Shown: piece by piece, positions 8,792 to 17,078 of the stretch | Layout: each line of letters begins with the position of its first letter | Position numbering within the stretch: the first letter of the stretch is position 1 | From: Croceivirga sp. | GTDB lineage: Bacteria; Bacteroidota; Bacteroidia; Flavobacteriales; Flavobacteriaceae | Direction: 5' to 3' | Assembly (NCBI GenBank): GCA_028281025.1 | Contig: JANQKR010000013.1 | Location: forward strand, 248,001-312,000 | Length of the DNA: 64,000 nucleotides | Made by a program: the position numbers and the translations under genes | Notes under the pieces: generated by a model | Databases searched by the model: none | What the model saw: only the letters and a program-made list of their open reading frames with translations | Told to the model about the DNA's origin: nothing

Positions 8792-9495
8792 AAAATAAAA
8801 ATACAGTAGCAATAATTCCAGCTAGAGGAGGGAGTAAACGCATACCAAAAAAAAACATAATAGAATTTTTTGACAAACCATTAATAGCATATACAATTGA
8901 GGCGGCAATAGGGGCCAACTGTTTTGATAAAGTGATGGTTAGTACTGATTGTGAAGAGATAGCCGATATTTCCGTGTCTTATGGTGCAGAGGTTCCTTTT
9001 CTAAGAGAAGATAAGACAGATGATTTTTCTACTGTTAGTGAGGCTACGATATATACCTTGAATAGATTGCAAAAGGAGAAAGGGGAAAACTATGATACCG
9101 TATTTCAACTAATGGCAAATTGTCCCATAAGAGACAGTAATAACATTTTGGAATTTGGAGAGTATTTTTCTAAAAATGATTTAAACTTTTTGATAAGCTC
9201 ATTCGCTTTTGGATGGATGAATCCATGGTGGGCATTTAAGATTACAAAGAACAATACGTACATCAGGCTTTTTGAGGATGAAGCGGCTCAAAGAAGTCAG
9301 GACTTGGATAAGTTATATTGTCCTACCGGTGCAATTTGGGTGGCGAAAACAGAGGAACTTATTAAACAGGGCAGTTTTTATGGGGATGGTCATAGATTTT
9401 TTCCTTTGGATTGGAAGTCTGCTATTGATATAGATGACTACGAGGATTTAGAAATGGCAAAAGCAGTTTTCATTTTAAAAAATAAAATGATTTAA
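8776..9495 (+). CDS. pseF: CMP-pseudaminic acid synthetase (cytidylyltransferase), PseF
   Basis: 239 residues. It activates pseudaminic acid with CTP to give the CMP-sugar donor. The nucleotide-binding motif I-I-P-A-R-G-G-S-K-R-I-P-K-K-N is at about 13-27, followed by typical S-T-D and M-A-N-C-P-I-R-D blocks of the CMP-NeuAc synthetase family. W-M-N-P-W-W and the D-I-D-D near the C-terminus fit the PseF subgroup. Its stop and the pseG start share a base (TAATG). Confidence 0.93.
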   Translation: MDNLVKNKNTVAIIPARGGSKRIPKKNIIEFFDKPLIAYTIEAAIGANCFDKVMVSTDCEEIADISVSYGAEVPFLREDKTDDFSTVSEATIYTLNRLQKEKGENYDTVFQLMANCPIRDSNNILEFGEYFSKNDLNFLISSFAFGWMNPWWAFKITKNNTYIRLFEDEAAQRSQDLDKLYCPTGAIWVAKTEELIKQGSFYGDGHRFFPLDWKSAIDIDDYEDLEMAKAVFILKNKMI

Positions 9496-10478
9496 TGCCG
9501 AAAAAAAACGTTTTTTTTAGAGCGGATGGGAATTCCGAAATAGGCTTGGGGCATATTGTACGCTCCTTGGCACTAGCAGATATGCTTAAAGATGATTTCA
9601 ATTGCATGTTTGCAACCCGTTTTGCCGATCAATATGTAAAGGATGAAATAGCAAAAACATGTACAAATTTCATCAAACTAAATGAAGACGGCAACTTTCA
9701 TTTGGAGGAATTTCTTGCTTACGTACCTCCGGGAGATATAGTGGTTTTGGATAATTATTTTTTTAGCACCGATTATCAAAAAGAAATCAAGAAAAAGGGG
9801 TGCAAACTGGTTTGTGTGGATGATATGCATAACAAACATTATGTAGCGGACTTTGTAATAAATCATGGTACAGGTCAAAAAAAGGAAAACTTTAGTATTG
9901 AACCCTACACCAAGTTATTGTTAGGGCAAGATTATGCCCTTCTACGAAAACCTTTTTTGGATATTGCACATAGAAAACGAACCAAATTGGAACGTTGTCT
10001 GGTTTGTATTGGCGGAGCGGACACCTATAATCTAACGACATTTGTTGTAACCGAATTGGAAAAGTTAGGACAGATCAAGATTGTTGATATTGTTATTGGT
10101 CCCGCGTTTTTGCATGAAAGCAAATTAAACGGTGCAATATCAACCAGCACTAAAGAAATCAATGTTTTGAAAGGACTTTCAGCATCGGAAATGGCACAAA
10201 GTATGCAAATTGCGGATTTTGGCGTTTTTCCTGCAAGTTCGGTCAGTTTTGAGGCAATGGCAGTGGGACTTCCTTTCTTAGTCGGGTATTATGCCGAAAA
10301 TCAGAAGGAGCAGTATTTCAACATGACCAAGAAAAATCCAGAAATAGGGTTAGGCTACATGAGAGAAATGAAAAGAGGTATAAAGATAAAAAGTAGCTTA
10401 CTTAATCAAGATAGAATAGACATAAATTTGTATTCTGAAATCCCCAAAAGATATATCAAAGCATTTAAATCATTATGA
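9495..10478 (+). CDS. pseG: UDP-2,4-diacetamido-2,4,6-trideoxy-beta-L-altropyranose hydrolase, PseG
   Basis: 327 residues with the GT-B-like fold of PseG, which removes UDP from the N-acylated intermediate before condensation with PEP. The start R-A-D-G-N-S-E-I-G-L-G-H contains the conserved Asp11 and the catalytic-type His20, and G-G-A-D-T with P-A-S-S-V-S-F-E-A-M-A-V-G-L-P further on is the UDP-binding region. It overlaps pseF by one base and the GNAT gene by 4 bases (ATGA). Length and motifs are normal. Confidence 0.93.
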   Translation: MPKKNVFFRADGNSEIGLGHIVRSLALADMLKDDFNCMFATRFADQYVKDEIAKTCTNFIKLNEDGNFHLEEFLAYVPPGDIVVLDNYFFSTDYQKEIKKKGCKLVCVDDMHNKHYVADFVINHGTGQKKENFSIEPYTKLLLGQDYALLRKPFLDIAHRKRTKLERCLVCIGGADTYNLTTFVVTELEKLGQIKIVDIVIGPAFLHESKLNGAISTSTKEINVLKGLSASEMAQSMQIADFGVFPASSVSFEAMAVGLPFLVGYYAENQKEQYFNMTKKNPEIGLGYMREMKRGIKIKSSLLNQDRIDINLYSEIPKRYIKAFKSL

Positions 10479-11032
10479 CATCTGAACCCCCAATTATAAT
10501 CGATGGATATACCTTAGTCAACTACGTTGATTTAACTTTGGAGCAAAAAAAGGAGGTTTTGACGTATAGAAATCATGAGGAAGTAAGAAAATGGATGTTG
10601 GACAACGCTATTATTTCATTGGAGAATCACTTGTCTTTTGTTGATGCGCTGAAGAATGATAAGTCTAAGCTTTACCATGCAGTTATTAAAGAAGACCTAA
10701 TAATAGGATGTATTTACATTGTGAACTGGAATGAGCAAATTAAAAAAGGGGAATGGGGGTGTTTTTTGAATCCCACTTATTTTGGATTAGGATTGCGTTT
10801 GGGATTTGTTTTTATTAAGTGGGTTTTTGGAAGATTGTCCGCAAAGGTAATACTGGCAAGTGTCCATAAAGAAAATATTACCGCAATACAGTTAAATGAA
10901 ATACTAGGATTCAAAAAGATAGAAGAGGATAACCCTCATTGGATTTATCGATTAAATCGTAATTCTTGGAATGAGATACCTTCAAATTATAAGACGTTCA
11001 TAAAAAACTTAAATAAAAACAATAATGAGTAG
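10475..11032 (+). CDS. pseH: GNAT-family N-acyltransferase, PseH-like
   Basis: 185 residues of the GNAT fold. T-Y-R-N-H-E-E-V-R-K-W-M near the N-terminus is the characteristic R-N-H-x-x-(I/V)-R-x-W-M stretch of PseH, which acetylates the 4-amino group of the pseudaminic acid precursor. The usual acyl-CoA loop is modest (G-L-G-L-R-L-G near residue 108). Directly downstream, overlapping by 8 bases, is an acyl carrier protein, then an SDR and an acyl ligase, so the acyl donor here may be an acyl-ACP other than acetyl. The PseH-type assignment is good; the acyl group is a guess. Confidence 0.85.
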   Translation: MTSEPPIIIDGYTLVNYVDLTLEQKKEVLTYRNHEEVRKWMLDNAIISLENHLSFVDALKNDKSKLYHAVIKEDLIIGCIYIVNWNEQIKKGEWGCFLNPTYFGLGLRLGFVFIKWVFGRLSAKVILASVHKENITAIQLNEILGFKKIEEDNPHWIYRLNRNSWNEIPSNYKTFIKNLNKNNNE

Positions 11033-11321
11033 AGGTGCAAATAAATTAGTGATGCAAGTACTGGGTGATTTTCTAAATGAGGAAAATATTGTATTTGATG
11101 GAAAGCTAACAGAAGAAACCCGTTTGTTTGGAGGTGATGGTATGCTGACGTCCATTCAATTGGTAATGTTCATTACCAGTTTGGAAGAGGAGATAGAGGA
11201 TGAATGGGATGTGATGTTAACCTTGGCCGATGAAAAGGCAATGTCACGTAGGGTAAGTCCTTTTTCTTCGATAAAGTATTTGGCAGATTATATTGAAGAA
11301 AAGATAAACGAATATGAATAA
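11025..11321 (+). CDS. Acyl carrier protein of the nonulosonic acid locus
   Basis: 98 residues, acidic, with the four-helix layout of ACPs. The phosphopantetheine serine is expected at S43 in M-L-T-S-I-Q-L-V, aligned with the D-S-L motif; here Asp is Thr and Leu is Ile. F-I-T-S-L-E-E-E-I-E-D-E after it corresponds to helix II of ACPs. It is a specialised carrier rather than fatty-acid acpP, which normally sits beside fabF. It overlaps the GNAT upstream and the FabG-like SDR downstream by 8 bases each. It probably carries an acyl group loaded by the AMP ligase two genes on. Confidence 0.85.
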   Translation: MSRGANKLVMQVLGDFLNEENIVFDGKLTEETRLFGGDGMLTSIQLVMFITSLEEEIEDEWDVMLTLADEKAMSRRVSPFSSIKYLADYIEEKINEYE

Positions 11322-12021
11322 TAGGCCCAGGGTTATTGTAATTACGGGAAGCAGAAAAGGAATAGGGCGTTTTTTAACAGAGCACTATCTTGAATCGGGT
11401 GACATCGTTGTTGGTTGTAGTCGCTCTAAGACGGACTTAGAGCATGATAAATACACTCATTTTATTTTAGATGTTTCCGATGAAATAGCGGTAAAAAGAA
11501 TGGTTTCCTCTGTCAGAAAATTATTCTCTACCATAGATATTTTGATTAATAATGCCGGAATGGCATCCATGAATCATTTTTTATTAACACCTAAGGCCAC
11601 GGTTGAGAAGTTGTTTAGCACTAATTTTACAGGGACCTTTTTATTTTCTCGTGAAGTTGCGAAACTAATGTCCAAGAAAAAGAAAGGCAAAATCGTTAAT
11701 TTTTCTACAGTAGCGGTTCCATTAAATTTGGAAGGGGAAGCGGTATATGCGGCTTCCAAAAGTGCAGTGGTATCATTAACCAAGATTTTAGCCAAAGAAG
11801 TTGGGGAAATGGGAATTACCGTAAATGCTGTAGGTCCAACTCCCGTGTATACGGATTTAATAAAAACAGTTCCAAAAAATAAGATTGGGGAATTGTTGAA
11901 CCAACAAGCCATAAAAAGATTAGGGACCTTCGAAGACGTATTAAATGTGATAGAGTTTTTTATAAATCCTAAAAGTGAATTTATTACTGGACAAGTAGTC
12001 TATCTTGGAGGGGTAAGTTAA
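11314..12021 (+). CDS. FabG-like SDR (probable 3-oxoacyl-ACP reductase)
   Basis: 235 residues. Classical SDR motifs: T-G-S-R-K-G-I-G at 11-18, N-N-A-G at 79-82, Ser131 and Y145-x-x-x-K149 (Y-A-A-S-K), and G-Q-V-V-Y-L-G-G at the end, as in FabG proteins. Because it lies between an acyl carrier protein and an acyl-adenylating ligase, a role in reducing a 3-oxoacyl-ACP to a 3-hydroxyacyl group is likely. An alternative is a sugar reductase. The family is certain; the substrate is inferred from position. Confidence 0.85.
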   Translation: MNNRPRVIVITGSRKGIGRFLTEHYLESGDIVVGCSRSKTDLEHDKYTHFILDVSDEIAVKRMVSSVRKLFSTIDILINNAGMASMNHFLLTPKATVEKLFSTNFTGTFLFSREVAKLMSKKKKGKIVNFSTVAVPLNLEGEAVYAASKSAVVSLTKILAKEVGEMGITVNAVGPTPVYTDLIKTVPKNKIGELLNQQAIKRLGTFEDVLNVIEFFINPKSEFITGQVVYLGGVS

Positions 12022-12026
12022 AATCA

Positions 12027-13352
12027 ATGAGAAGACAGTTTCAAAATTACACTGATAGAATAGCAATAGTTTCTGAAGGTAAAAAGTATGATTTTCAGAC
12101 CTTAAATCAAGAAGTTCTGGATAAGTTGGATCGTATTTCTCGTTACAATATAGCGAAAGGCGAAACGGTTCTTCTTTTGGGAGACTATTCGTTTGAGGCA
12201 ATTTCTTGGCTGATTGCATTGTATGAAAACAAGAATATTGTAGTCCCCGTTACTACAAGCGTACAAACGGAAATTGATGAACGTATTGAAGAAGCCCATG
12301 TTGATGTCATTGTTGATTTAAGACAGGACAAAGTTATTAGAACAAATAATACAAGGGAGAAACACGATTTTATACGTAATCTGCAGACGAACAATAACAG
12401 TGGGCTTGTAATATTTAGTAGTGGCAGTACTGGTAGACCCAAGGCGATGGTCCATAATATGGATCAACTAATTTCGGTTTATTTAAATAAACGTCCACGA
12501 AAGGTTACTTTTCTGGTCTTTTTGATGTTTGATCATATTGGAGGTTTGAACACTTTGTTCAATTGTCTATCTACTGGTGCGACCATAGTAATCCCTGCTA
12601 AAAGGGAACCTGAGGAAATCTGTAGACTTATTGAAGATTTTAAGATAAATATTTTGCCTACCTCTCCTACTTTTCTGAATTTAATGCTAATGTCAGGATG
12701 TATAAACAACTATGACCTGTCCTCGTTAAGAATGATTACGTATGGTACGGAAGCCATGCCGGAGAGTCTACTGATTAGATTAAAAGTTGCATTTAAAAGG
12801 GTTAAGTTTTTACAAACTTTTGGAACAAGTGAAACGGGAATCATCAAAACTACCAGTCAATCTTCATCTAGCACTTTCATAAAATTGGAAGACCCAGATC
12901 AAGAACATAAGATTGTGAACGGGGAATTGTGGTTGCGAAGTAAAACCCAAATTATGGGCTACATGAATCATTCAATGGAAAATTTCACCAAAGATGGATG
13001 GTTTAAGACAGGAGATATTGTGGAAAAAGAAGGGGATTATATAAGGATTAAGGGCAGATTAAAAGAGGTAATTAATGTTGGTGGAGAGAAAGTACTTCCA
13101 ATAGAAATCGAGGGAACATTACTTTCCCATCCGGATGTTATAGACTGCACGGTCTATGGTGAAGAAAACCTTATTACAGGCCAAACGGTGGTTGCCAACG
13201 TGCGGATTTTGGAGGGATCGGACAAAAAAGATGTCCGCAAAAAATTGCGTGCTTATTGCAAAACCAAGTTGGAACCCTATAAAGTGCCGACAAAATTTAA
13301 TTTTGTAAGTAACACGGATTATACGGAAAGATTTAAAAAATCTAGACCATAG
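12027..13352 (+). CDS. AMP-dependent acyl ligase (ANL superfamily)
   Basis: 441 residues. The P-loop S-S-G-S-T-G-R-P-K is at 131-139. Further on there are Y-G-T-E-A-M (A4/A5-like), T-F-G-T-S-E-T-G, K-T-G-D-I with I-K-G-R-L-K-E, and I-N-V-G-G-E-K-V that ends the core. The C-terminus is short (E-R-F-K-K-S-R-P). It adenylates a carboxylic acid and passes it to a thiol, most simply the acyl carrier protein two genes upstream, since no separate carrier domain is fused. It begins 5 bases after the SDR. The acid is not predictable from the sequence by eye. Confidence 0.88.
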   Translation: MRRQFQNYTDRIAIVSEGKKYDFQTLNQEVLDKLDRISRYNIAKGETVLLLGDYSFEAISWLIALYENKNIVVPVTTSVQTEIDERIEEAHVDVIVDLRQDKVIRTNNTREKHDFIRNLQTNNNSGLVIFSSGSTGRPKAMVHNMDQLISVYLNKRPRKVTFLVFLMFDHIGGLNTLFNCLSTGATIVIPAKREPEEICRLIEDFKINILPTSPTFLNLMLMSGCINNYDLSSLRMITYGTEAMPESLLIRLKVAFKRVKFLQTFGTSETGIIKTTSQSSSSTFIKLEDPDQEHKIVNGELWLRSKTQIMGYMNHSMENFTKDGWFKTGDIVEKEGDYIRIKGRLKEVINVGGEKVLPIEIEGTLLSHPDVIDCTVYGEENLITGQTVVANVRILEGSDKKDVRKKLRAYCKTKLEPYKVPTKFNFVSNTDYTERFKKSRP

Positions 13353-13394
13353 GCTTAAAACATATTAATTGAAAGAAATAGAAGAGATATTGTT

Positions 13395-14081
13395 TTGATA
13401 TATAAAGGCATAAACATAATTCTTACAGAAAAAGAGTGGAATTCAAATCTTGTAGAAAAGCTTTCTGTTAAAGTTCCAAGTATAAAGTGGGTCTTAATTT
13501 CTGACAAAAAGGAATTTACGGTTGAGACATTAGCCAAGATTTCTCCAGATTTTGTTTTTATTCCACATTGGTCCTACATCATTCCCAAAGAAATTTACGA
13601 GAATTATGAATGTGTTGTTTTTCATATGACCGATTTACCTTATGGTCGAGGAGGTAGTCCTTTGCAAAATCTTATAGTAAGGGGGAAAAAGGCAACCAAA
13701 ATTTCGGCTTTGAAAGTAGGCGCTGGAATTGATACTGGAGACATTTATTTAAAGAAGGAATTGTCCTTGGAAGGAACGGCAAAAGAGATCTTTGAGAGAT
13801 CTAGTATAGTAATAGAAGAGATGATAGAAGAAATAATAGACAAAAATTTAAACCCCATTCCACAACAAGGAGAAGAAGTTAAGTTTAAAAGGCGCAAACC
13901 GGAACAAAGCGATATCTCAAATCTGAAAAGTTTAAACAAGGTTTATGATTATATACGTATGTTAGATTGCCCTGGATATCCAAAGGCTTTCTTGAAAACG
14001 GAAAATCTCAGATTTGAATTTGATAGTGCAATTCTCAAAGGTGAAGAGATTATAGCAAATGTTAGAATCACTACGAAATAA
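13395..14081 (+). CDS. Formyltransferase-family protein (probable sugar N-formyltransferase)
   Basis: 228 residues from a TTG at 13395; an in-frame stop at 13356 limits upstream extension, and no ATG is near. The core V-V-F-H-M-T-D-L-P-Y-G-R-G-G-S-P-L matches the H-x-S-x-L-P-x-x-x-G-x-x-P block of 10-formyltetrahydrofolate-dependent formyltransferases. H77 and D113 (I-D-T-G-D) fit two members of the Asn-His-Asp catalytic triad. The Asn two residues before the His is replaced by Val75, which is odd. It ends 23 bases inside the PIG-L gene. It probably formylates an amino sugar freed by that deacetylase. Confidence 0.8.
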   Translation: MIYKGINIILTEKEWNSNLVEKLSVKVPSIKWVLISDKKEFTVETLAKISPDFVFIPHWSYIIPKEIYENYECVVFHMTDLPYGRGGSPLQNLIVRGKKATKISALKVGAGIDTGDIYLKKELSLEGTAKEIFERSSIVIEEMIEEIIDKNLNPIPQQGEEVKFKRRKPEQSDISNLKSLNKVYDYIRMLDCPGYPKAFLKTENLRFEFDSAILKGEEIIANVRITTK

Positions 14082-14775
14082 AAAAATACTGATTGTTGTA
14101 GCTCATCCTGACGATGAGCTTTTGGGTTTGGGGGCGAGTATGAATCGCTTAATTGCCGAATTTAATATTGAAACCCGAGTCGTAATTCTTGGAGAAGGGC
14201 TTACTTCCAGAAGTGAGAATAGGGATGTTGATAAGTGGAAAAAAGAATTAGAGGTACACCGTCAGAATATACAAAGCGCACAACAAGCCATAGGTTATAA
14301 TTCCGTGGGCATATATGATTTCCCGGACAACCGTTTTGACACAGTTCCCCTTTTAGATATTGTTAAGGTTATAGAGAAAGAAAAGGAACAGTACGGGCCG
14401 GAAGTGATTTTTACGCATCATGGTGGAGATGTTAATATTGATCACCAGTACACTTTTGAGGCCGTAATTACGGCCTGTAGACCAATGGAGCATGAAGATG
14501 TTAGCACTATTATTACATTTGAAACCCCTTCGGGTACGGAATGGAGAGCGAGTGTTGATCCCAAACATTTTATTCCAAATTTTTTCATAGAGGTATCTAA
14601 AGATAATTTAGCCGCAAAGATAAAAGGGATGGAATCGTATGAATTTGAAAAAAGAAAATTCCCTCATCCTAGATCACCAGAGGCATTGGAAATTCAAGCA
14701 CAACGATGGGGTGTGGCTGTAGGTGTAAATTATGCCGAAGCTTTTAATATAGTTAGACAAATTGAAAAAAAATGA
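14059..14775 (+). CDS. PIG-L (LmbE-like) deacetylase
   Basis: 238 residues. The zinc motif A-H-P-D-D-E is at 15-20, and T-H-H-G-G-D-V-N-I-D-H-Q near 117-128 supplies the second histidine set. PIG-L proteins remove N-acetyl groups from GlcNAc-type substrates. It overlaps the formyltransferase by 23 bases and pseI by 4 bases. In this setting it could strip an N-acetyl from the nonulosonic acid precursor so that a formyl or other acyl group can be added. The activity is well supported; the substrate is inferred. Confidence 0.88.
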   Translation: MLESLRNKKILIVVAHPDDELLGLGASMNRLIAEFNIETRVVILGEGLTSRSENRDVDKWKKELEVHRQNIQSAQQAIGYNSVGIYDFPDNRFDTVPLLDIVKVIEKEKEQYGPEVIFTHHGGDVNIDHQYTFEAVITACRPMEHEDVSTIITFETPSGTEWRASVDPKHFIPNFFIEVSKDNLAAKIKGMESYEFEKRKFPHPRSPEALEIQAQRWGVAVGVNYAEAFNIVRQIEKK

Positions 14776-15794
14776 GAAATAGCATATTCATAGTAGCGGA
14801 ACTGTCCGCCAACCATGGAGGAAGTATCGATACTGCTATCGAAACTATAAAAGCAGCCAAACGCAGTGGCGCTGACGCCATCAAACTACAGACGTATACT
14901 GCAAATACAATGACACTGGACTGCGATAAGGAGGATTTTATCGTAAAAGGAGGTACCCTCTGGGACGGCGAAACACTTTATGATTTGTACAAAAGGGCAT
15001 ATACGCCTTGGGAATGGCATGAGAAACTTTTTAAAGCGGCCAAGGAAGAAGGGCTTGTATGTTTTTCAACTCCTTTTGACAAACAGGCTGTTGATTTTTT
15101 GGAAAGCATAGATAACCCTATATATAAAATAGCTTCTTTTGAAATTCAGGACATTCCATTGATTGAGTATACCGCAAGTAAAGGAAAGCCTATTATTATG
15201 TCTACAGGGATTGCTTCCTATGAAGACATTGCATTAGCTGTTGAAACCTGCAGAAATGTTGGAAACAACGATATTACGATTCTTAAATGTACTTCATCAT
15301 ATCCAGCACCAATCGATCAGGCGAATTTGGTAATGATGCAACAATTTGTCAAAGATTTCAATGTAAAGGTGGGTTTATCTGACCATACAATGGGCAACAC
15401 TGTTCCAGTAGTGGCAATAGCCTTGGGTGCGCGGGTAATAGAAAAACATTTTATTTTAAACAAATCGATTGGTGGGCCAGATGCCGATTTTAGCTTGGAT
15501 GAAAGGGAATTTACCGAAATGGTAAATGCCGTACGTGCTGCCGAATCCTCTTTAGGAACAATTTCTTATGAGTTGACCGAGAAACAAGTTAAGGGTAAGC
15601 GATTCGCGAGAAGCCTTTATGTTGCTGAGGATGTAAAAAAAGGGGATGTTATAAGTGAAAAAAACATAAGATCCGTAAGGCCCGGTTTTGGGTTGCACCC
15701 AAAGTATTTAAAAGAAATTCGGGGAAAAAAATTTAATCAAGATGTGGAAAAAGGTACGCCCCTAAGTAGGGATGTTTTTTCTTGGGCCGATTAA
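14772..15794 (+). CDS. pseI: Pseudaminic acid synthase, PseI
   Basis: 340 residues. It condenses 6-deoxy-AltdiNAc with phosphoenolpyruvate. The NeuB TIM-barrel opens with A-E-L-S-A-N-H-G-G at about 9-17, followed by G-A-D-A-I-K-L-Q-T-Y, S-T-P-F-D, K-I-A-S-F-E, S-T-G-I-A, G-L-S-D-H-T and E-K-H-F-I-L. The SAF domain occupies the last 60 residues (R-S-L-Y-V-A, R-P-G-x-G-L-x-P). The A-N-H, not G-x-N-H-N, start fits PseI rather than NeuB. It completes the CMP-pseudaminic acid pathway within this locus. Confidence 0.95.
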   Translation: MRNSIFIVAELSANHGGSIDTAIETIKAAKRSGADAIKLQTYTANTMTLDCDKEDFIVKGGTLWDGETLYDLYKRAYTPWEWHEKLFKAAKEEGLVCFSTPFDKQAVDFLESIDNPIYKIASFEIQDIPLIEYTASKGKPIIMSTGIASYEDIALAVETCRNVGNNDITILKCTSSYPAPIDQANLVMMQQFVKDFNVKVGLSDHTMGNTVPVVAIALGARVIEKHFILNKSIGGPDADFSLDEREFTEMVNAVRAAESSLGTISYELTEKQVKGKRFARSLYVAEDVKKGDVISEKNIRSVRPGFGLHPKYLKEIRGKKFNQDVEKGTPLSRDVFSWAD

Positions 15795-15827
15795 TTGGGT
15801 TCTATAATATTTGGTTTTGTTTTTTCG

Positions 15828-17078
15828 ATGATAAATACCATGAGAGTTCGACCATTACTTAATTTATTCATTAGGGGTATTTCGTTGGCACTCAAATTTT
15901 GTTTTGTTATTTTTTTAGGGAAATTCTCTCAAGATGAAACTAATTTGGGAATTTATGGGATTTTTAACTCGGCATTGGGATATGGCATCTATATTATTGG
16001 ATTTGAGTATTACGTTCAAGTTGCCAGAAGTATATACGAAAAAGGAAGAACACTTGAGTATAATGTCAAAAATCAACTTTTTTTTTATAGTGTTTCCCAT
16101 TTAGTTTTTGTTCCTCTTATTCTAATAGCTGTTTTTGGCAATGGGTTTTTAGAAATTTCTTATTTGTGGATTTTCATTGCCGTACTGGTTGCGGAACATT
16201 TGTCTCAGGAATGTTTTAGGCTATTGTCAGCATTAAAAAGACCAATAGGGGCAAATATTGTTCTTCTAATCAGAAACCTTTGGATACTCATTTCCTTTTT
16301 TGACTTTTTGACTTCCAGAAAAATTGAATTAGTTGTTTATTTTAAATATTGGATATTAAGTTCCACAATCGGTCTTGTAGTGGGCATTCTTTTTTTAGGA
16401 AAACATCTGAAGATAAAAACTTTTTTAAGCGAGAAAATCGAATTTAAGAGTATAAAAAAAGGAATAGGCACTTCTATTTTCTTTTTTATCAGTTCTTTGA
16501 GTATTCAGACCATTTTATTGTCAGGGCGATTTTTTCTTGATTTTTCTTTTGACAAAAAAATAGTTGGGGTGTACACTTTTTATTCTAACATAGTCAACCT
16601 AATTGAAGTAGTCATCTACAACTTGGTTGTTATGATGCTTTTTCCATATCTATTGGAGAGTGCAAATCAAAAAAAGGAAGAGTTTAGGAAGTATTCCATG
16701 ATAATAAAAAAAAAGATAATTGTACTAACAATAGTATGTACAGGAATTATAGGCTTGGGCATGCCTTTTTTGGTTAACTTTCTGGATAAGACTTTGGCAT
16801 CTGATAATTTATATACTTTTTACGTTTTATTGCTTGGTGCAACTTTTTACAACTTTTCCCTTATTTCACATTACATTCTGTATGCGCTTAGCAAGGATTT
16901 GTTCATTTTAAGGTCGGCGGTTTTCGCTGTGGCCATAAACATAATCATAAATTTTATTTTCGTCCCATCTAAAGGCTTATTGGGAGCTTGTTTGGCTTTT
17001 ACAATTTCCATGGTAGTTTTGTTAATTAGCAAAGAAAGGTTCAAAAGAAATGTGTTTTATGAAAATTTTGGTAGTTGA
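15828..17078 (+). CDS. Polysaccharide flippase (Wzx-like)
   Basis: 416 residues from the ATG at 15828 (M-I-N-T-M-R-V-R-P). A TTG at 15795, directly after pseI, is an alternative start that would add 11 residues. The protein is highly hydrophobic, with about 10-12 membrane segments spread along the length and short basic loops, typical of the MATE/MOP exporter group that contains Wzx O-unit flippases. No soluble domain is present. It probably moves the lipid-linked repeat unit containing the pseudaminic acid derivative to the periplasm. The call rests on topology and context. Confidence 0.75.
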   Translation: MINTMRVRPLLNLFIRGISLALKFCFVIFLGKFSQDETNLGIYGIFNSALGYGIYIIGFEYYVQVARSIYEKGRTLEYNVKNQLFFYSVSHLVFVPLILIAVFGNGFLEISYLWIFIAVLVAEHLSQECFRLLSALKRPIGANIVLLIRNLWILISFFDFLTSRKIELVVYFKYWILSSTIGLVVGILFLGKHLKIKTFLSEKIEFKSIKKGIGTSIFFFISSLSIQTILLSGRFFLDFSFDKKIVGVYTFYSNIVNLIEVVIYNLVVMMLFPYLLESANQKKEEFRKYSMIIKKKIIVLTIVCTGIIGLGMPFLVNFLDKTLASDNLYTFYVLLLGATFYNFSLISHYILYALSKDLFILRSAVFAVAINIIINFIFVPSKGLLGACLAFTISMVVLLISKERFKRNVFYENFGS

